DNA from: Pleurocapsaceae cyanobacterium CSU_1_1
GTDB taxonomy: Bacteria > Cyanobacteriota > Cyanobacteriia > Cyanobacteriales > Xenococcaceae
Direction: 5' to 3'
Length of the DNA: 45,059 nt
Assembly: GCA_012034765.1 (NCBI GenBank)
Contig: JAAUOU010000023.1
Location: 1-45,059, forward strand
A program made the translations under genes and the position numbers. Position 1 is the stretch's first letter. Every line of letters begins with the position of its first letter. Below are positions 1 to 9,232 of the stretch, one piece after another. The notes below the pieces were generated by a model. It was not told where the DNA came from, ran no database searches, and saw only the letters and a program-made list of their open reading frames with translations.

Positions 1-1
1 C

Positions 2-106
2 GATCAAATCGAACAGAAATTAAAGGATTATTTCTTATCTCATCAACTTCAGACACCGCAACAGATTAAGAATACTATTCGTCATATCTGTGATTTAGTT
101 CGGTAA
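2..106 (+). CDS. 3' end of an unidentified gene
   Basis: An open frame enters from the left edge of the window and stops at TAA 104-106, giving about 34 residues that end in HICDLVR. The segment is polar and looks helical. It is too short to assign to a family and I do not recognise it. It overlaps by a few bases, in another frame, the open frame of the glycosidase remnant that follows. It could be a real C-terminus or chance coding. Confidence 0.3.
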   Translation, partial: DQIEQKLKDYFLSHQLQTPQQIKNTIRHICDLVR

Positions 107-800
107 TCTTTGGGCGGGATGGGAGTATGAACATGGGATGATGCTTTTTCCTAAACAAAAGCTAGCTCAACAACATCCCGATTGGATTTTAAAAACTTCT
201 GATGGCAGACAATATATCGAACAACATCTCTGGTTAAACCCTGAAAATCCAGAAGTACAAGAATATTTCGTTAATCTATTTACAGAAGTAGCTCAAAAAT
301 ATCCAAAACTTTATGGAATTCAAGTGGACGATCATTGGGGAATTCCCATTATTTTTGGCAATAAAACTCAAGCAATGACTGAGTTAACTCGGAGAATAGT
401 TCGAGCAGTTAAACAAACTAGTCCAAATTTAATTATTTCTCTTTCTCCTAATCCTTATCAATTTTCTGTTAATAAATATTCTTTAGATTGGACGAGATGG
501 ATCGAAGAAAAATTATTTGATGAGTTAGTTATACAAATTTATCGCCCTGATAGCCAGCAAGTAACTGAATCGATCTTAACTTCTGGGATTAAAGAAGCCA
601 GTCAATACGTTAAAGTTGCAGTAGGAATTTATGCTGGTGGAGATCCACAATTGAAATCTTTAAGTGAAATTGATCGACAAGTTAATGTAGTCAAAAAATT
701 TGATTATGGTTATTCTATATTTTCTTGGGAATATACTTCAATCTTTTTACGTAAAGCTATTTACTTATTTAGGCAATTACTTCAATGTCATATTGCTTAA
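99..800 (+). pseudogene. GHL10-type glycosyl hydrolase-like protein, 5'-truncated
   Basis: The frame is open from 99 (just after a TAG) and the first ATG is at 138. The residues GWEYEHG before that ATG look like the WFEYG motif of the GHL10 (DUF187, PF02638-like) family. The family pattern continues with QQHPDW, WLNPENPEV and YGIQVDDHWGIP, and ends with FSWEYTSIF. This is the C-terminal half of a TIM-barrel protein. Family members normally carry 100 or more further N-terminal residues, and none of the three frames upstream encodes them. I therefore call it a truncated remnant. The family is thought to act on extracellular glycans; any activity of this fragment is doubtful. Confidence 0.6.
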
Positions 801-932
801 CATCTAATGCTAACCATATAATTTCAGGATTTGCATCTTCATAATACCTATGATCTCTATCGTCAAGCTGTGAGGTATTGAAGTATGTTTTTTAGCGATC
901 GCTCTATCTAAAATATTATTGTCTCAGCATTT

Positions 933-1273
933 TTACCATGTCTTTAGAACATGATTCTGCATTACTTTCTCTAAAGCAGCCTGGAGCGATCGCGATTTTC
1001 AAAGTGATCCATTTTTTGCACTGGTTTGCCGTGCTGAAACAGCATAATTGTCGGTAAGTTACGGATGCGATAATGATTAGCTATTTTTAAATTTTCGTCA
1101 GCATTAATTGAGATTAGCTTAATCGAGCCTTTATTTTCTGTAGAGAGTTTTTTTAAGATGGGTTCAATTAACCGACATAAACCACACCAAGGAGTCCAAA
1201 AATGTACCAACACAGGCTGCTCGGATTCAATAACTTCTTGTTGAAAGTTGGCTTCGTTAACTACAGAGATCAT
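933..1273 (-). CDS. Thioredoxin-like protein with WCGLC active site (frameshifted C-terminus)
   Basis: Small cytosolic thiol-disulfide oxidoreductase of the thioredoxin fold. The redox motif is WCGLC (Cys30, Cys33), not the usual WCGPC. The cis-proline loop is seen in NLPT, and the SINADEN stretch is typical of thioredoxins. The continuous frame stops at 971 after 100 residues. In the -1 frame the sequence continues as LQAALEKVMQNH to a stop at 933, which is the expected last helix. One missing base near 990-1005 (A4 run or HIP1 site) would restore a 113-residue protein. It lies 170 bp downstream of lpxB on the same strand. The Leu in place of Pro should change the redox potential. Its partners are unknown. 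Confidence 0.8.
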
Positions 1274-1443
1274 GTTAAATGAAAAGGTTTGATAAGAACT
1301 TGTTTTAAATGCTTGGAGCTATGCTACACCCAATCGGGATCACTGAAAAGGCTATATTTAACAGTTTCATCCGTAGAGGCGACACAAAAATCAGAAAGCT
1401 TGCTGAATCAAGATTTTAACCCTCATACCTGGTGAGATGGTAT

Positions 1444-2610
1444 TTAGGTGTCACTTCGTTTTTCAACTAACTGAAATATTTCTGTAGCAACCCGATCGCA
1501 TACTCCTACTGCTCCAAGACGGGATCGTATTTCTTGATAGCCTACGCTAATTTCTGCTTGGATAGTGGAGTTTGATAAAAGTTTCATAGCTTCGGTGGTA
1601 ATGTTCTCCGCAGTAACTTCTTCCTGCTGCAATTCAGGTACTACCATGCGCTCCATAACTAAATTTGGTGGAGACATCAAAGGAACTTTAAACCCAATCC
1701 TGCGACCGATCCAGGCGGTAAGGGGATTAATGCGATAGATAACTACCTGGGGAATATTTAACAAAGCGATTTCGAGGTTAACCGTACCTGATTTAGCGAT
1801 CGCCAGATCGGCAGCAGCGATCGCATCTAGGGTTTTACTATCGAGAATTTGTACAGGTAGGTTATATTCAGCCACTGCGGAGGTAATTGCTGAGTGGTAG
1901 CTAGCTAAAGATACAGGAATTAAAAATTTAACTTCGGGCATCTGTTTGAGAATTTGTTGCGCAGCAGCGCACATCACTGGGAGTAAGTACTTGATTTCCT
2001 GCTGGCGAGAAGCGGGTAGTAGAGTCACGATCGTATCTGACAATTTCAGTCCCAGATTTAAACGAGCCTGTTCTTTACTTGGGGCATGTTCCATTCGATC
2101 TAGGAGAGGATGACCGACTAAAACAGCATCAATTTTTTTGGTTTTGAAATACTCATATTCCCCAGGAAAGATTGCCAGCAGTTTGTCTACCACCTTGGCG
2201 ATTTTACCAGCGTTATTTAACATTGGTACTGCCCAATCTTGGGGGGCAATATAATAGACGACACAGATCTGAGGCAGATGCTGTTTGACATAGCTAGCCA
2301 AAGCCAAATTAGAGGCAGGATAGTCGATTAAGACCAAGACATCAGGAATGTTTTCTTGGAGATATTTTTTGGTCAATCTTTGAATCCTCAGAGTGGGTAG
2401 AATAAAGGGAATCGCTTCAATAAAACCCATCGAACCAATGGCTGCCGTATCCGCTAAGATTGTCGCTCCTGCTGACTTCATGCGATCGCCACCTAGACCT
2501 GCAATCTTTAAGTCAATTTGACGTTGAGCAGCGGCTTGATATAGGGATTTAACCAACATCGAACCCTGTAAATCTCCAGAAACTTCCCCTGTACTAATAA
2601 ATATTTTCAT
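1444..2610 (-). CDS. lpxB: Lipid-A-disaccharide synthase
   Basis: GT19 enzyme that joins UDP-2,3-diacylglucosamine and lipid X into the lipid A disaccharide at the cytoplasmic face of the inner membrane. Diagnostic motifs are FISTGEVSGDLQGS at the N-terminus, GLGGDRMKSAGA, LIDYPASNL, YYIAPQDWAW-like YYIAPQDWAV, LLPASRQQEI, and AKSGTVNLEIAL near the C-terminus. The length of about 388 residues is normal. I place the start at the ATG at 2610 because the family begins MKIFISTGE; an upstream in-frame ATG at 2631 would add seven residues with no family support. It is divergent from the haemagglutinin-like gene and upstream of the thioredoxin-like gene. Confidence 0.93.
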   Translation of the reverse strand: MKIFISTGEVSGDLQGSMLVKSLYQAAAQRQIDLKIAGLGGDRMKSAGATILADTAAIGSMGFIEAIPFILPTLRIQRLTKKYLQENIPDVLVLIDYPASNLALASYVKQHLPQICVVYYIAPQDWAVPMLNNAGKIAKVVDKLLAIFPGEYEYFKTKKIDAVLVGHPLLDRMEHAPSKEQARLNLGLKLSDTIVTLLPASRQQEIKYLLPVMCAAAQQILKQMPEVKFLIPVSLASYHSAITSAVAEYNLPVQILDSKTLDAIAAADLAIAKSGTVNLEIALLNIPQVVIYRINPLTAWIGRRIGFKVPLMSPPNLVMERMVVPELQQEEVTAENITTEAMKLLSNSTIQAEISVGYQEIRSRLGAVGVCDRVATEIFQLVEKRSDT

Positions 2611-2797
2611 CAAGTAATTGCTAGCGAGCATCGGTAAACTAACTGTAGTTTTAGATTAATAAAAAAGCTACAGGTTTTCTCTCTAATTAGGCTGTAACAA
2701 CCAATTTTATTTAAATTTGTGCCACTTTTGCTCTGTATAATTACAAAGCATGATAATTCGGTAACAAAGCTATTGTTGAGTTCCTCAAAGTGGAAAG

Positions 2798-5700
2798 ATG
2801 ACTAAATTTTGGAGCAATGATTCTCAAATAACAGCTTGGGTAATAAATGAGCGCAGCAGATTCCATTGTGCTGGATTTTTCGGCAGCTTAATGGGTTGTT
2901 GTTTAGTTAGTTATCCCCTCGCAGCCCAAGTTACACCCGATGATAGTCTTGACACGGAAACTAGTACCGAGAATAACGTTACGGAAATTACTGGGGGGAC
3001 TCGCGCCAATAACAACTTGTTTCATAGTTTTCAAGAATTTTCCGTTGAAACTGGCAACACAGCTTATTTTAACAATGGTGCTGAGATTAGCAATATTATT
3101 GGTCGCGTTACAGGCAGCAGTAGCTCAAATATCGACGGTCTAATTCGGGCTAATGGAGATGCTAATTTAATCCTGATCAATTCCAACGGGATCACTTTGG
3201 GTAGTAACGCCAGGTTAGACATTGGGGGGTCATTTTTGGGTAGTACTGCCAACAGCGTAGTGTTTGCCGACGGTATTGTATTTAATACGGATCTAAATAC
3301 CCAACCTTTATTGACCATTACCGCCCCTGTTGGCTTACAGTTGGGACAAGATTCAGCAGCAATTGAAGTGTCTGGAACAGCACCTACTCAGAGACTAGAA
3401 ATATCTCCAGGGAATACCTTTGCTTTGGTGGGTAACGGCATTACTTTTGACGGTGGAGTGGTAACAGCCGAATCTGGCAGAATTGAGCTAGGTAGCGTTG
3501 GTTCAGGACAGGTCAGCATTAGGGAAATTACTGCGGGATGGCAGTTAGGATATGAATCAGTAAGTCAGTTTGGGGAACTACAGCTATTAGGCGGTTCTGC
3601 TTTACTCAACCCAAACATATCTGCTAACTCCACAGGAGGAATTCAGGTGCAGGGAAGCAATATTGTTTTAGAGCGATCGCAAATTGCAGCTCAAACCCTA
3701 GCAAATGCTCCAGGGGGAAATATTGTAGTTAATGCCTCAGAATCTTTAGCCTTATCTGGAACAGCAGCGCTGGGCGAAAACAGTTCGCAGATCTCTAATA
3801 ACGTGAGAGCAGGTGCTAACGCTCAGGGTGGTTCAATTGACATCACCACAGGCAAGCTAGATATTAATCCGCGCTCGTTTATTGATAACAGTATCTTTGG
3901 TGCGGGAAGTGCTGGAGACATTACAATTACCGCGCAAGAAATTAATCTCAATGGTGCGGGATTTTTAGAATTTCAACAAAAGTACCGCCTTGATGTTCTT
4001 CAAGGAACTTTACGACCAGGGAGTCGGCTCACAGGCATTTTTGCGGGTACTGCTACTACTGGTGCCGCAGGAAACATTACGATTGATACTAATTCTTTAA
4101 ATTTAACAGACGGGGCAATTATTTTTACTCCTGTCTATACCGCTGGAGATGGCGGAAATATTAACGTCACTGCCCAGGATATCGATCTGAGTAAGTCCGC
4201 AATCCAGAATGGCGGAGGGGTGGACAGTTTAGCCACTGCTTCTCTTGGCAATATTAATCTGACTAGCGATCGCTTAAAGGTCAGTGATGGAGCAACGGTA
4301 ATTAATGCAACCTTTGGTAATGTTTCAGGAGGTAATATAAAAGTAGTAGCTGACTCAATTGATTTAAGCCGTAGTCTCCCAGAGAGCATCATTGGCACGG
4401 GATTATTTACCAATACCACTTTAGGCACAGGGTCGGGTGGCGATCTTAATATAAGTGCCAATACCATAAAATTAGCAGATGCCGTCATTGCCAGTAATTC
4501 AGGGGCAGTACTCCCAGATGATACAGTCATTCCCTTTGGAGGTTTAGGGGGAGATATTCAGATCCGAGCTAAAGAAAGTATTGAAGCATCAGGAATTGTT
4601 TTTGATACTGATAATCAACAGCTATCTGTAAGCACGAGTGCGGGTATTGGCACCTCTACCTATAGTCCTGCTGATGGCGGAAATTTAACTATTGATACTG
4701 GTAGAATCTTAGTCTACAACGGAGCAAACTTAAGTTCGTCTACCTTCAATGCAGGTGATGGGGGGAAGCTGACGATTAATGCCACTGATTCGGTTGAGCT
4801 AGTGGGTTTCACCAGCACAACAGGCATAGCTAGAGGTGGCTTATTTGCTTCTTCTAGTATTGTTTCTCCTGAGCAAATTACGGGTGCTTCAGGCAACATC
4901 ACTATTACTACTCCCAATTTAACAGTCCGCGATGGCGCAATTATAGACGTACAGAGTGATAATTTGAGCGATGCAGGCAGTATCGATGTAGTTAGTGACT
5001 CAGTTTTATTAACTAATAGAGGGGCTTTATTTGCCACCACGAAAGATGGAGCGGGGGGAAATATTAGAATTGATACCAAGGTGCTGCAACTAAACCGTGG
5101 ACTAATCAACGCTTCTGTCCTAGGCAAGGGAACAGGGGGCAATATTGACATTACCGCTCAAGATTCTGTAAACATTACTGGTTCAAGCTTTGAACAAGTT
5201 CAGTCAACTCTGTTCGATCCTCAAATAATTACCCCTGAATTTTTAGCAAGCCTAAGCATTGACCAAATCAATGATGGTATCATCGCCGCCTCTATCAGTA
5301 CTGGTAATGCGGGCAGAATTAATATTAAAACCACGAATCTAACTATGAAACAAGGAGGTTTAATTGCTACTGCCACGGCAGGAAACGGAGCAGCAGGATC
5401 TATTTTGCTTAATACCTCAGAATCGCTGGTAGTAGATGGTTCTTTTATTTCCAACAATACTTTATTTAGTGGTAGAGGAGGCAATATCGCAGTTGATACT
5501 AGTCGATTAGAAATTTTGCAGGGAGGAAGAATTACAGCTTCCACACTTGGTCGAGGCAATGGTGGCAACGTTGCTATTAATGCCCGTGAGTCAGCAACCG
5601 TCACAGGAAATGTAGGCGATGTAGTTAGTAATATTTCCGTAGGAGCGCGATTACTCCCCACAACTACTGGCAACGGTGGTGATTTAACAATTAATACGCC

Positions 5701-6454
5701 CCAGTTGAAAATTGACGATCGCGCAGCTCTTTCCATTGGCTCTACAGGTAGTGGTGATGCAGGCAGTCTGGAGGTGAATGCGGACTCGATTATAATTGAT
5801 CGCCAAGGAATAATCTCCGCAGACACTCAATCTGGTGAGGGCGGCAATATCAGCTTAAATGCTGACAATATCTTTTGGCGAGGAGGGAGTTTTACCACTG
5901 CCACATCAAGAGGAACTGGCAACGGTGGTAATATTACCATCCAGGCGAATAATCTGCTCGCTTTAGAGGGTAGTCGTGTCACTGCTAATGCTGTTAGAGG
6001 AATAGGAGGAAATATTCAAGTTGACACCAAAGGATTGTTTCTCTGTGATTCTTGCCAGGTAACTGCTAGTTCTGAATTAGGTTTAGACGGGGTAGTAGAC
6101 ATCGAAACTCTAGAACCGACCACCCTAAATTCTCTAGATGTACCCCAGCAACTAACTCAACCCCAACAACAAGTCGCGTTGGCTTGTCCCTCAGAACCAA
6201 ATAATAATATTAGTCAGCTAACGATCACTGGTCGTGGTGGCTTGCCAAATCGACCCCAAGAGCCATTAAATGCGCGATCGCTGATTGAGTTTACTCCTAC
6301 TGCTACTATGAAAACACCAATCAAACAGACCTCTTTACCTGCTCCCGCCCGTGGCTGGTATCGTCATTCTGATGGTCAGGTGGTGCTGACAGCCAATGCT
6401 GGAGCTAGCTTACCTAATAATTCGCCGATCAAGAGTACAAATTGTCATCATTAA
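2798..6454 (+). CDS. Filamentous haemagglutinin-family exoprotein (TpsA-like)
   Basis: Large secreted protein of the two-partner secretion type, 1218 residues. A hydrophobic segment ending SYPLAAQ (about residues 27-44) fits an extended signal peptide. It is followed by a TPS-like domain containing NLFHSFQEFSV, YFNNG, IIGRVTG and LINSNGITLG, as in filamentous haemagglutinin N-termini. The rest is a long run of degenerate beta-helix turns rich in GG-N-I and TAxDIDLS patterns. The end carries CDSC, VALACPSE and ITGRGGLP, a tail common in cyanobacterial members. A purine-rich GGAAAG precedes the ATG. No TpsB/Omp85 partner is in the window. Likely role: adhesin or surface protein. Confidence 0.88.
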   Translation: MTKFWSNDSQITAWVINERSRFHCAGFFGSLMGCCLVSYPLAAQVTPDDSLDTETSTENNVTEITGGTRANNNLFHSFQEFSVETGNTAYFNNGAEISNIIGRVTGSSSSNIDGLIRANGDANLILINSNGITLGSNARLDIGGSFLGSTANSVVFADGIVFNTDLNTQPLLTITAPVGLQLGQDSAAIEVSGTAPTQRLEISPGNTFALVGNGITFDGGVVTAESGRIELGSVGSGQVSIREITAGWQLGYESVSQFGELQLLGGSALLNPNISANSTGGIQVQGSNIVLERSQIAAQTLANAPGGNIVVNASESLALSGTAALGENSSQISNNVRAGANAQGGSIDITTGKLDINPRSFIDNSIFGAGSAGDITITAQEINLNGAGFLEFQQKYRLDVLQGTLRPGSRLTGIFAGTATTGAAGNITIDTNSLNLTDGAIIFTPVYTAGDGGNINVTAQDIDLSKSAIQNGGGVDSLATASLGNINLTSDRLKVSDGATVINATFGNVSGGNIKVVADSIDLSRSLPESIIGTGLFTNTTLGTGSGGDLNISANTIKLADAVIASNSGAVLPDDTVIPFGGLGGDIQIRAKESIEASGIVFDTDNQQLSVSTSAGIGTSTYSPADGGNLTIDTGRILVYNGANLSSSTFNAGDGGKLTINATDSVELVGFTSTTGIARGGLFASSSIVSPEQITGASGNITITTPNLTVRDGAIIDVQSDNLSDAGSIDVVSDSVLLTNRGALFATTKDGAGGNIRIDTKVLQLNRGLINASVLGKGTGGNIDITAQDSVNITGSSFEQVQSTLFDPQIITPEFLASLSIDQINDGIIAASISTGNAGRINIKTTNLTMKQGGLIATATAGNGAAGSILLNTSESLVVDGSFISNNTLFSGRGGNIAVDTSRLEILQGGRITASTLGRGNGGNVAINARESATVTGNVGDVVSNISVGARLLPTTTGNGGDLTINTPQLKIDDRAALSIGSTGSGDAGSLEVNADSIIIDRQGIISADTQSGEGGNISLNADNIFWRGGSFTTATSRGTGNGGNITIQANNLLALEGSRVTANAVRGIGGNIQVDTKGLFLCDSCQVTASSELGLDGVVDIETLEPTTLNSLDVPQQLTQPQQQVALACPSEPNNNISQLTITGRGGLPNRPQEPLNARSLIEFTPTATMKTPIKQTSLPAPARGWYRHSDGQVVLTANAGASLPNNSPIKSTNCHH

Positions 6455-6474
6455 ATTAGCTTTATTAAATCAAG

Positions 6475-6996
6475 ATGAATATCTTCAATCAAATCGTCAC
6501 TGCGATCGATAATCCCGAACAAGAAGCGAGCAATAATCAGCTAAGTTCAATCCTAGATACGGTACAGCAGTTAAGCGGTAATTATCAAGCTAACCCCAGC
6601 GCGGTAGAATCAGCAATGTCAATTGTAGGTAATTATACTAAGTCAGCGCTACAACAGCAGTGTAATCAGGGTGGTACAACCCAGGTCAATCAGATGTTAA
6701 ATCAGTTTGGAGGGACTCAGGCTAGTCCTCAGGTGTTATCAGCTTTATTTGGTAGTTCACAGCTACAAAGTATGATTACGCAAATTAGCCAACGTACTGG
6801 CTTGAATTCTCAAACAATTCAGTCAATGCTGCCTATTCTCGTGCCTTTAGTGCTGAATCTATTAAAGACAGGCAATCACAAAGGTAACCTTCAGGGGGGT
6901 AATCCTGTGTTAAACAGCTTTCTTGATTCTGATGGCGATGGCGATGTTGATGTTAGTGACATGATGACTATGGCTTCCCGTTATCTTGGTAGATAA
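6475..6996 (+). CDS. DUF937 protein with C-terminal EF-hand-like loop
   Basis: A 173-residue helical, Gln/Ser-rich protein beginning MNIFNQIV. Residues about 20-135 look like the DUF937 fold (LFGSSQLQSMI, hydrophobic ILVPLVLNLL). Residues 151-162, DSDGDGDVDVSD, form a textbook calcium-binding EF-hand or dockerin-type loop, followed by MMTMASRYLG. There is no signal peptide. It begins 20 bp after the stop of the haemagglutinin-like gene and is probably co-transcribed. Biochemical function is unknown. A calcium-responsive role linked to the exoprotein is inference only. Confidence 0.75.
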   Translation: MNIFNQIVTAIDNPEQEASNNQLSSILDTVQQLSGNYQANPSAVESAMSIVGNYTKSALQQQCNQGGTTQVNQMLNQFGGTQASPQVLSALFGSSQLQSMITQISQRTGLNSQTIQSMLPILVPLVLNLLKTGNHKGNLQGGNPVLNSFLDSDGDGDVDVSDMMTMASRYLGR

Positions 6997-7094
6997 ACTG
7001 CACCTGCTACTATTTTCAATAATACGCCTAGTCTAAATCAGAGTTTCTGTCCATTTTGGCATGGAATAATTGCTTTTAAGTATTTTGAGCGATG

Positions 7095-7153
7095 CCTAAA
7101 AGATAAGCGATCGCCCTAAAGATAAGCGATCGCCCTAAAAGATAAGCGATCGC
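7095..7153. repeat. Three tandem HIP1-containing repeats
   Basis: Three near-perfect copies of a 19-20 bp unit, CCTAAAAGATAAGCGATCGC, at 7095-7114, 7115-7133 and 7134-7153. Each contains one HIP1 octamer. The middle copy lacks one A. The array lies between the convergent DUF937 and glycerate kinase genes, and the last two copies lie inside the 3' end of the kinase gene. Confidence 0.9.
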
Positions 7154-8066
7154 TTTTGATTTCAACTACTAGATCCGCAGTTTTAGTTAAAGGCAGAATA
7201 AACAATTCTGGATGTAGTGCTTTCCAGAAATATTCCACAAAGGAATCTATCTCATCATCGCTCATCCCGTCCTTACCTTGAGCAATCATCTTGTGTTCGG
7301 CTTCTTTACGCCACTGTTTACTAAGACGATAATCTTCAGGATATAAAACGATCAGGCTGTCTAGTTTTGACCATAAAGGTAAATAAGCCTGGAGACGCTG
7401 ATTATTATCTCTGGCAAACTGTCGATCTTGTTCTGTAACTATAGGTGGGGGACAGTTATTAAAAGAATCTGTGTCTAGAGGCTGCACCCCAACGAACCAC
7501 CCCTCAAATAAGAGAAGATCAGGTTTTTCGATAATTTCTGGAGTAGTGCGATCGCCTGCGCCGTCAAAGGCAGATTTATCAAAACGAGGTAGTAAAATCT
7601 GAGCAGTATTATTTTCTTGTAGGCACTGTTCAATTATCTTAATACCTAAAGCGATATCATGAGTACCAGGAGGGCCTCGCCAGACTAAACGTGGATCTTG
7701 CTGCTGTAATGCTTGTCTTTCAGGATAAGTAAGATAGAGATCATCCATAGAAAGGGTAGCAACAGAGAAGCCAAGATAACCAAGTATGTGTTGCAGAATT
7801 ATACACAGGGTTGATTTGCCTGTTCCTTGACCACCTAAAATTCCTTGAACCAAAGTCCGATTTAACTTCTTTCTAGCTGTAGCTAAATTCAACGCCACGG
7901 GTAGCCATAGTTTTTCTAAGGTGGCGAGAATAGCAGCTTGCTCTTGAAATCCTAGACTTTGGCATATTACTTCAACTTCAGCCACAAGCTCTGCATAAAA
8001 CTCAGACTTCTTACCCTGAACAACTAAACTTTCCAGTCTACGACTATATGCATTCTCACTGCTCAT
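7116..8066 (-). CDS. glyK: D-glycerate 3-kinase (plant/cyanobacterial GLYK type)
   Basis: Cytosolic P-loop kinase that phosphorylates D-glycerate to 3-phosphoglycerate, the last step of the photorespiratory C2 cycle. A P-loop GGQGTGKS is at residues 78-85, followed by SMDDLYLTYPER, RGPPGTHD, LPRFDKSAFDG and LLFEGWFVG, all typical of the plant-type family. The length of 316 residues is close to normal. The last residues, SDRLSFRAIAYL and the TAG stop, are encoded by the HIP1 tandem repeats read in two frames, so the natural C-terminus has been replaced or extended. It is the last gene of a tight DUF3611-ycf20-glyK series; its ATG lies 2 bp after the ycf20 stop. Confidence 0.92.
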   Translation of the reverse strand: MSSENAYSRRLESLVVQGKKSEFYAELVAEVEVICQSLGFQEQAAILATLEKLWLPVALNLATARKKLNRTLVQGILGGQGTGKSTLCIILQHILGYLGFSVATLSMDDLYLTYPERQALQQQDPRLVWRGPPGTHDIALGIKIIEQCLQENNTAQILLPRFDKSAFDGAGDRTTPEIIEKPDLLLFEGWFVGVQPLDTDSFNNCPPPIVTEQDRQFARDNNQRLQAYLPLWSKLDSLIVLYPEDYRLSKQWRKEAEHKMIAQGKDGMSDDEIDSFVEYFWKALHPELFILPLTKTADLVVEIKSDRLSFRAIAYL

Positions 8067-8068
8067 TG

Positions 8069-8419
8069 CTAAGATCCCAATTTAAAAGCTTCTAGAAAGA
8101 TATCGTAGAGTAAGCCAATTTTAAACAAATTTAGCACATCGAGATAAAGCGGTCGCCTGGTAAGTGGAGTTCCTTTTTCTGGACGACGACGACGATACAC
8201 CAACATACTAATTAGCTCAGTTGGCAGAAATAAAAGTATAGCAGCAGCAATATCCCAGACAGCATTTTGTCCTGCGGTAGTTACAATTGCCGAACCCATA
8301 AAAAATCCGAGCAAAAGACTGATCAGATTTAAAGAAACCCGTCGCCAAGGATTACTAAACAATAACTCTAGGCGATCGCCAGTAATTTCCACTAAAGTAT
8401 TGAGACGGGTACGTTGCAT
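8069..8419 (-). CDS. ycf20: Ycf20-like DUF565 membrane protein
   Basis: A 116-residue protein of the Ycf20/DUF565 family, conserved in cyanobacteria and plastids. The start MQRTRLNTLVE and the segment NPWRRVSLNLISLLLGFF are characteristic. Two hydrophobic stretches (about residues 28-47 and 53-72) suggest two membrane spans, followed by the conserved basic YRRRRPE and LNLFKIGLLYDIFLEAFKLG. Ycf20 homologues in algae and plants affect non-photochemical quenching; the molecular role is unknown. It lies 14 bp after the DUF3611 gene and 2 bp before glyK, so an operon is likely. Confidence 0.9.
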   Translation of the reverse strand: MQRTRLNTLVEITGDRLELLFSNPWRRVSLNLISLLLGFFMGSAIVTTAGQNAVWDIAAAILLFLPTELISMLVYRRRRPEKGTPLTRRPLYLDVLNLFKIGLLYDIFLEAFKLGS

Positions 8420-8433
8420 TTTTGTTTAATTAA

Positions 8434-9033
8434 CTAATTATCGATACGGCTATAGACCCACAAAGAACTTATCAATCCAACACAGTGAGCCAAAATAATG
8501 CTGAAACAGGCTTGAATAATAAACACATCTAAAGAATTAACAAATTCAGTATTGCTTTGATTATTGAAAACTTTGGCGGGATCGAAAGCTAAAGTTTTGG
8601 AGAGTACTATGCCTGTAATTGTTTCTCCACCTATAATGGTAATAATTGTGCCAACAATACTAGTGATAATCGCAATTTGAATCATTTTAATAGTAGTAGA
8701 CTTCTTTGGCGGAAGAGTGTTGGGTTGAGAAAACTTACTCGCCATTTTGCCATATCTAAAAGTAATACATATTCCCACAACCAAACAAATTAATCCGCAG
8801 ACAGCACAGAACAAGCTAAATCCAATTCCAGCATTACTTCTTTCTGCTTGATTGACGATCGCCAAAGCTAAAGTAACGGTGGATACAACTCCCAAGACTA
8901 ACTGCATCCAAAACCCAGCCAATCCCGCCCATTTGAGAGCTGTAGCTACTTGGCGCATTCGCGCTGACTTGGACTGAGGAGGAGCAGAGCTGCTACTACC
9001 AGAAAAAGGTGTGATTTCTGATTCCTTCGGCAT
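8434..9033 (-). CDS. DUF3611 (Tic21-like) membrane protein
   Basis: A 199-residue integral membrane protein with a Ser/Pro-rich N-terminus and four hydrophobic segments, at about residues 35-58, 70-92, 115-137 and 168-190. The pattern RMRQVATALKWAGLAGFWMQ, and a later FNNQ followed by the last span, match the DUF3611 family. This family is related to plastid Tic21/PIC1, which has been linked to protein import or iron transport. The function in cyanobacteria is unsettled. It is first in the DUF3611-ycf20-glyK series and divergent from rnpB. Confidence 0.85.
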   Translation of the reverse strand: MPKESEITPFSGSSSSAPPQSKSARMRQVATALKWAGLAGFWMQLVLGVVSTVTLALAIVNQAERSNAGIGFSLFCAVCGLICLVVGICITFRYGKMASKFSQPNTLPPKKSTTIKMIQIAIITSIVGTIITIIGGETITGIVLSKTLAFDPAKVFNNQSNTEFVNSLDVFIIQACFSIILAHCVGLISSLWVYSRIDN

Positions 9034-9195
9034 AGTTAAAATTCTCCTAAGTAAACAATAGCAATAAATTTAGTCAATTTAATAAAGATAGATTTATTAT
9101 GACAATTCTAATCAACAGTTCAACTAACTAGTAACAAACAACCAAGAACAATTGATCTAGGATATAGATAAATTTTAACCAAGTTACAGAATTAT

Positions 9196-9225
9196 TTGAG
9201 ATTACATATCAAATAATAATAGACT
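9196..9225 (+). promoter_or_regulatory. Putative rnpB promoter
   Basis: TTGAGA (9196-9201) and TAGACT (9220-9225) are spaced by 18 bp and placed about 8 bp before the mapped P1 helix of the RNase P RNA. They resemble -35 and -10 boxes. This is inferred from position and consensus only. Confidence 0.4.
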
Positions 9226-9232
9226 AGATAAA

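Noticed and set aside
3064-5826. Several minus-strand open frames of 84 to 201 codons
   Set aside because: They are antisense to the haemagglutinin-like gene, low in complexity (Pro/Leu/Ser-rich), and follow from its repeated codon pattern.
7095-7153. Possible CRISPR array
   Set aside because: The repeats are directly adjacent without spacers and are HIP1-type; no CRISPR array or cas gene is visible anywhere in the window.
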